From an uncultured Chloroflexaceae bacterium (lineage in GTDB: Bacteria; Chloroflexota; Chloroflexia; Chloroflexales; Chloroflexaceae): 9,005 nucleotides of DNA. Numbering within the stretch: the first letter of the stretch is position 1; every line of letters begins with the position of its first letter. Positions 6,231 through 9,005 of this stretch are shown here, piece after piece. The notes under the pieces are model-generated. The model did no database searches. It saw only the letters and a list, made by a program, of their open reading frames with translations, and was not told where the DNA came from. The position numbers and the translations under genes are program-made. The stretch lies in the NCBI GenBank assembly GCA_937141995.1, contig CAKZQX010000351.1:1-9005 (forward strand), written 5' to 3'.

Positions 6231-6279
6231 ATTGTAAGTTTTGAGATACCGCTCACAATTCACAATGGGCAATGAGCGC
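6231..6279. repeat. Degenerate 7-bp array (TTCACAA-like)
   Basis: From the base after the stop codon the sequence can be read in sevens: ATTGTAA, GTTTTGA, GATACCG, CTCACAA, TTCACAA, TGGGCAA, TGAGCGC. Three consecutive units end in CAA. The similarity is weaker than in the array at 2974-3022, but the period is the same. Confidence 0.45.
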
Positions 6280-6302
6280 CTGTCAATTCGTGGTGTTGTA
6301 TC

Positions 6303-6322
6303 CAGGCGGTTTTGCCACCCTG
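6303..6322 (-). terminator. Weak hairpin between convergent genes, possible terminator
   Basis: On the minus strand CAGGGTGG and CCGCCTG pair around a CAAAA loop, with one bulged G and one G-U pair. The hairpin begins about 30 nt after the stop codon of the response regulator. No T-tract follows on either strand, so intrinsic termination is doubtful. Confidence 0.25.
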
Positions 6323-6352
6323 ACGGGTAGAAAGCTGTAACACGTCGTTGGC

Positions 6353-6742
6353 CTATGCGGAGGGCTGCGTGCAGACTGTGTCCAGCGTCTGGATCAGGTG
6401 CTGCATATCAAAGGGCTTCTGTACGACATCAACCACATGCGGCAACCTGCGCCAGGCTTCTTCGTCACGCTGGGTGAGTGATGCCGAGAAGACCACAATC
6501 GGAATGGCGCTGGTTTGCGGGTTGTTCTGGAGATCCAGGTAGACATCCATGCCGCTGCGGTAGGGCATCATCAGATCAAGCAAAATACAGTCGGGATGTG
6601 CTTCCGCGGCCAGGGTCAGGCCAATATCACCGTCCGTTGCCAGCATCACTTCATGTCCCTCGGGCTCCAGGCAGAGACGCATCAGCTTACCGAGATATAC
6701 ATCGTCGTCAATCAGCAGAATTGAGCAGCGGGGTGTCATCAT
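6353..6742 (-). CDS. Single-domain (receiver only) response regulator
   Basis: From ATG 6742 the product has 129 residues and consists of one CheY-like receiver domain with no output domain. The acidic pocket is DDD at 12-14 (ILLIDDD), the phosphoacceptor is D56 in LLDLMMP, the switch serine is S86 (VVFSAS) and the conserved lysine is K109 (QKPF). All key residues are present, so it should accept phosphate from a histidine kinase and act through protein-protein contact. No kinase is adjacent, so the partner is unknown. An ATG 20 codons earlier (6802) keeps the frame, but the residues it adds match nothing in the fold, and AAGGAAA lies six bases before 6742, which fixes the start there (6739 is an immediate alternative). 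It is convergent with the metal-chelate-binding protein gene. Confidence 0.92.
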   Translation of the reverse strand: MMTPRCSILLIDDDVYLGKLMRLCLEPEGHEVMLATDGDIGLTLAAEAHPDCILLDLMMPYRSGMDVYLDLQNNPQTSAIPIVVFSASLTQRDEEAWRRLPHVVDVVQKPFDMQHLIQTLDTVCTQPSA

Positions 6743-6766
6743 AACGTTTCCTTGTATAATGTCTGA

Positions 6767-6784
6767 CTGGTATATATCTACCAG
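6767..6784. promoter_or_regulatory. Near-perfect 18-bp palindrome, candidate operator
   Basis: CTGGTATATATCTACCAG is symmetric at 16 of 18 positions (arms CTGGTA/TACCAG). It lies 25-42 bp upstream of the response regulator ATG. A homodimeric repressor or activator could bind it; alternatively it forms a small hairpin in the leader RNA if transcription starts near 6826. Confidence 0.45.
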
Positions 6785-6832
6785 AACGATTATTTGTAAC
6801 ATAATTGCAGAGCGTGTATGTATTGTAATCTC

Positions 6833-6841
6833 ATCATATCA
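6833..6841 (-). promoter_or_regulatory. Candidate extended -10 promoter of the response regulator
   Basis: The minus strand reads TGA then TATGAT, five of six matches to the -10 consensus plus the TGn extension. Transcription would start near 6826, leaving a leader of about 84 nt with the palindrome inside it. There is no recognisable -35. Confidence 0.4.
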
Positions 6842-7057
6842 GATCTATACCCCATGTGCTATCAGGAATCATACTTATCGCATGATCGTCCTAAAGGTGG
6901 ATCTGACGCTACGACCGGGGGGCGTAACCGCTGACCAGTGCGCGTTCCTGCGATAAAAAAAGTAGATACTCACCGGACATAGAACAAACACGGTGTTCGA
7001 CATCCATGCGCCCGGCGTATGTTGTTCTGTTTGCCTGAGTTCGCTCTTTTCTCCAGG

Positions 7058-7834
7058 CTACTCCGGTGCTTGCCGGCATGCCAGGTTCCACCCCTGACCC
7101 TCAACCGCGAGTGCGGCCACATACCCCGGCTCAACCGCAAGATCCCGCAGTATCCAGCGGGCCGCCGTATGCGGATCGCCCTGAATGCGCAGAAGACGTG
7201 CGGGTTCGTCAGGGTTCAGCGTGACATCAAACTGATTCAGGGGTAATGTCAGCCCCGATCCACGCGCTTTAATGTATGCCTCCTTGCGTGTCCAACCGGC
7301 GAAAAACGCCGCGAGCCGGCGCTGCTCCGGCAGTAGCCGAAACTGCGTATACTCCTGAACCGAAAAGAAGCGCTCAACCAGTTGCGAGAAATCAGTAATC
7401 GGGCGCATCTGCTCAATGTCGATACCAACTGCTCGTTCAGTAGTGACGGCGTAGATTGCCAGATTCCCCGCATGCGACAGATTAAATTGTGGCGTCACAG
7501 GATACACCGCAGCCTCCAGGCCCGGTTTGCCATAAGTATTGTAGTGAAACTGAATAGTCTGCGCAGCCACGCCCAGGTAGCGCGCCAGGATGCGGCGTAA
7601 GTTGCCGCGTGCCAGGGTAAACCGCTGCTGATCGCGTTCAAAATGAAACCGGGCCGCGCGCGCACGTTCGTCCGCGGAGAGTATCTGCGCACAGCGCTGC
7701 ACCGCCGGGAGCGGCTGATCAAGTGATACCCACCAGACATCTACCCGATCCGGCGTCAGGGTACTGGTTGCGGGTGGCGATTGCCCCACATTCGCCGGTG
7801 TGTGTACATCATCGTTATGCACCTGTTTCACCAT
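7058..7834 (-). CDS. Sfp-type 4'-phosphopantetheinyl transferase
   Basis: A 258-residue enzyme of the Sfp/AcpT superfamily, which moves the 4'-phosphopantetheine arm of coenzyme A onto a serine of acyl- or peptidyl-carrier proteins in the cytoplasm. All hallmarks are visible in order: YGKPGL (101-106), FNLSHAG (117-123), VGIDIEQ (136-142) with Mg2+ ligands D139 and E141, FFS with E161, and WTRKEAYIKARGSGL (181-195) with E185 as third Mg2+ ligand and K189. The size matches two-domain Sfp-like enzymes rather than the small AcpS type. Residues 1-30 are unconserved, so the start is uncertain: ATG 7834 has GAG directly before it, and GTG codons at residues 2 and 5 are alternatives. No polyketide, peptide synthetase or fatty-acid gene is nearby, so its carrier protein is encoded elsewhere. 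Confidence 0.93.
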   Translation of the reverse strand: MVKQVHNDDVHTPANVGQSPPATSTLTPDRVDVWWVSLDQPLPAVQRCAQILSADERARAARFHFERDQQRFTLARGNLRRILARYLGVAAQTIQFHYNTYGKPGLEAAVYPVTPQFNLSHAGNLAIYAVTTERAVGIDIEQMRPITDFSQLVERFFSVQEYTQFRLLPEQRRLAAFFAGWTRKEAYIKARGSGLTLPLNQFDVTLNPDEPARLLRIQGDPHTAARWILRDLAVEPGYVAALAVEGQGWNLACRQAPE

Positions 7835-7874
7835 CTCTTTTTTGCACGGCTTACGCAGTGGACGTTCAAGCCGG

Positions 7875-7895
7875 GTGTTTCACCAGATGAAACAC
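7875..7895. repeat. Short inverted repeat GTGTTTCA/TGAAACAC
   Basis: Two perfect 8-bp arms (7875-7882 and 7888-7895) are separated by CCAGA. It lies about 40-60 bp upstream of the transferase ATG, where it could be an operator or a hairpin in the transcript leader. Confidence 0.5.
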
Positions 7896-7899
7896 AGAC

Positions 7900-8005
7900 C
7901 GCCTGCGGCAGCATGATACGTCTCTTTTGCTTTTTCACGAACATGTTGCGCCTTGCGTAACATGTTCGTGAAAAAGCAAAGTTCCATTCCGCCCTGCCGG
8001 AGGCG
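7900..8005. repeat. Nested inverted repeat with a 22-bp perfect hairpin core
   Basis: The core has two perfectly complementary 22-bp arms, 7926-7947 and 7959-7980. The stem extends inward by C-G and G-C pairs and one G-T to a 5-nt loop (CCTTG), giving about 25 paired positions. Each arm contains the 8-bp palindrome AACATGTT. Outside it, a second pair of 12-bp arms (CGCCTGCGGCAG at 7900-7911 and CTGCCGGAGGCG at 7994-8005) matches at 11 of 12 positions and sits almost symmetrically, 14 and 13 bp from the core. Possible readings are a miniature foldback element, a structured leader RNA for the transferase or a regulatory site. The T5/A5 tracts are inside the stem, so it does not look like a normal terminator. 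Confidence 0.8.
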
Positions 8006-8069
8006 AGTCGGGACGCTGGGGGAAGCACCGCGCAAGTCGTTTAATGTGCGGATACAATAACTATACCCA

Positions 8070-8098
8070 TTGACAGCTATCCCACACCATGTTACCAT
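8070..8098 (+). promoter_or_regulatory. Promoter of the puhE-like gene
   Basis: A perfect TTGACA (8070-8075), a 17-bp spacer and TACCAT (8093-8098) preceded by TGT form a promoter with both a consensus -35 and an extended -10. The start would be near 8105, leaving a leader of about 48 nt. The ribosome binding site is a weak GGAAAAG just before ATG 8153. Confidence 0.6.
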
Positions 8099-8152
8099 CA
8101 ATACATCTTTCTATGTATGTAATGTAAAATTTCTGCATAATCTGGAAAAGCT

Positions 8153-8944
8153 ATGATACCATCACCCGTTGACTCGTGGGCGCAGATCTATCTCTACCCT
8201 CTCCTGGTTACGATGGGCTTATGGAGTAGTCTGACACTGGGCCTCCTCTGGATGAATCGGCGCACATTGCGGCAGCAACGGGTAGTTATGCTCCTGCTGC
8301 TGGCGGGGGTGGCACTCTTACACCAGCAACTCTGGAGTGTACGCAATGATCTGACCGCCTGGGGCTGTTATACCTCCTTTATCGCGGGTATGCTGATCTG
8401 GACCTGGCATGAACTGGCTTTCTACAGTGGGGTGCTGACCGGCCCATGGCGTAAGCCCTGTCCCCCTGAAGCGCGTGGCCGGCAACGTTTTCGCTATGCG
8501 CTCGGTACTCATCTCTACCACGAGATCGCCATTATCCTGGAGATGCTGCTGCTTGGCTGGATGCTGCGCGATGCGGCGAACCAGCTTGGACTACTGACGC
8601 TGGTGCTGGGCTGGGCGCTGATGCAGAGCGCCAAACTCAATGTGCTGCTGGGTGTACGCAGCCTGCCGGTCCACTGGTTGCCGGAGCATCTGCGCTACCT
8701 GGGCAGCTTCTGGACACAACGGCCATCGAACCCTTTCTTCCTGCCCTCGATCCTGATTTCCAGCCTGGTTGCCGGGTTACTCTGGCTGCAATCGGCCCGC
8801 CTGGCCCCGGACCCCAGCGCCATCGGCATGACGCTGCTGGCGGTTCTGGCGACCCTCGGCGTTCTTGACCACTGGCTGCTGGTTCTGCCGCTCTACAACC
8901 AGCAACCTGCCTCTACCCGTCGGCGCGACAAAGTAACTGGTTAA
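8153..8944 (+). CDS. puhE: PuhE-like photosynthetic complex assembly membrane protein
   Basis: A 263-residue polytopic membrane protein with about seven hydrophobic segments (roughly 12-33, 43-61, 68-90, 120-139, 145-162, 196-214, 224-247). It matches the PuhE (DUF3623) family: WHELAFYSGVLTGP (85-98), then CPP (103-105), RFRYALGTHLYHE (112-124), NQLG (143-146), SAKLNVLLGV (159-168), LP (176-177) and DHWLLVLPL (239-247). In purple bacteria puhE lies in the puhABCE region and affects assembly of reaction centre and light-harvesting complexes; its biochemical activity is not established. Here it stands alone, in no visible photosynthesis cluster, transcribed divergently from the phosphopantetheinyl transferase under its own promoter. 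The polar C-terminus (QQPASTRRRDKVTG) is likely an exposed tail. Family assignment is strong from the motif series; a role in photosystem assembly in this host is inferred. Confidence 0.88.
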   Translation: MIPSPVDSWAQIYLYPLLVTMGLWSSLTLGLLWMNRRTLRQQRVVMLLLLAGVALLHQQLWSVRNDLTAWGCYTSFIAGMLIWTWHELAFYSGVLTGPWRKPCPPEARGRQRFRYALGTHLYHEIAIILEMLLLGWMLRDAANQLGLLTLVLGWALMQSAKLNVLLGVRSLPVHWLPEHLRYLGSFWTQRPSNPFFLPSILISSLVAGLLWLQSARLAPDPSAIGMTLLAVLATLGVLDHWLLVLPLYNQQPASTRRRDKVTG

Positions 8945-9005
8945 CGGTTAGGGGCAATACTTTTCAAATAGCAGAACCTGTGCGGTAGCATGACAAACCG
9001 GGTGG

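Larger units (their letters stand above)
6743..7057. other. Intergenic region upstream of the response regulator
   Basis: This 315-bp stretch holds no convincing gene. It is more AT-rich than its surroundings near 6750-6880. It contains the palindrome at 6767-6784, a candidate extended -10 promoter at 6833-6841 for the response regulator, and an A7 run at 6955-6961. On the minus strand that run follows a weak stem (CACCG/CGGTG, 6971-6995) which could serve the phosphopantetheinyl transferase as a poor terminator. The right half looks like unremarkable spacer. Confidence 0.6.
7835..8152. other. Divergent intergenic region with nested inverted repeats and puhE promoter
   Basis: This 318-bp stretch lies between the phosphopantetheinyl transferase (-) and puhE (+). 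It holds an 8-bp stem (7875-7895), the nested inverted repeat (7900-8005) and the puhE promoter (8070-8098). Minus-strand open frames through it are translations of the palindromes and are not credible genes. No clear promoter for the transferase is seen; TATCAT at 7918-7913 on the minus strand is the best -10-like hexamer, directly beside the large hairpin. Confidence 0.65.

Noticed and set aside
6755..6760. Perfect plus-strand TATAAT that could drive a small RNA into 6767-7057
   Set aside because: No -35 or TGn extension is present, and no terminator or structured RNA follows. It falls in an AT-rich minus-strand leader where such a hexamer is likely by chance.
6909..7091. Minus-strand 60-codon frame at the end of the phosphopantetheinyl transferase
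   Set aside because: It overlaps the last 34 bp of the transferase in another frame, has no recognisable domain, and looks like spacer translation.
7828..8101. Minus-strand frames of 66-73 codons across the large hairpin
   Set aside because: The peptides are dictated by the inverted repeats, and no ribosome binding site or conserved motif supports them.

Overview
The window is GC-rich, gene-dense bacterial chromosome with short intergenic regions and no rRNA, tRNA, CRISPR or recognisable insertion sequence. The best taxonomic clue is the gene at 8153-8944, which carries the conserved signature of PuhE, a membrane protein found with the bacteriochlorophyll photosynthetic apparatus. Together with the protein style (a Chloroflexota-type large GT-C membrane protein, AEC carrier, SEC-C protein, single-domain REC protein) and the intergenic short-repeat arrays, this suggests an anoxygenic phototroph, most likely a filamentous one of the Chloroflexota (Roseiflexus/Chloroflexus side). 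That placement is inference; PuhE also occurs in purple bacteria.

Layout, left to right. 1-444 (-): the N-terminal part of a family 2 glycosyltransferase, running off the left edge. 526-2828 (-): one large polytopic membrane protein resembling GT-C/family 39 glycosyltransferases, broken by two frameshifts near C5 runs; removing one base at each run restores a single 766-residue frame. These two genes probably form a cell-surface glycan operon with a promoter near 2950. 2829-3250: divergent intergenic region with several short tandem arrays and two promoters. 3251-4237 (+): SEC-C zinc-motif protein of unknown function. 4441-5355 (-): AEC-family permease with a promoter so close to its ATG that the mRNA should be leaderless. 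5430-6230 (+): BtuF/FecB-like metal-chelate-binding protein without a signal peptide. 6353-6742 (-): stand-alone receiver-domain response regulator. 7058-7834 (-): Sfp-type 4'-phosphopantetheinyl transferase. 8153-8944 (+): PuhE-like protein with a good promoter.

The genes look like unrelated single-gene units apart from the two glycosyltransferase genes. What stands out lies between them: five arrays of short repeats, four of which keep a 7-bp phase although their unit sequences differ; a nested inverted repeat (perfect 22-bp arms inside 12-bp outer arms) between the phosphopantetheinyl transferase and puhE; a near-perfect 18-bp palindrome in front of the response regulator; and a recurring extended -10 motif (TGn before the -10 hexamer) at five candidate promoters.

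I see no convincing new multi-gene system. The strongest candidates for further attention are the nested inverted repeat, the heptad-phased arrays, the isolated puhE and the doubly frameshifted membrane protein.
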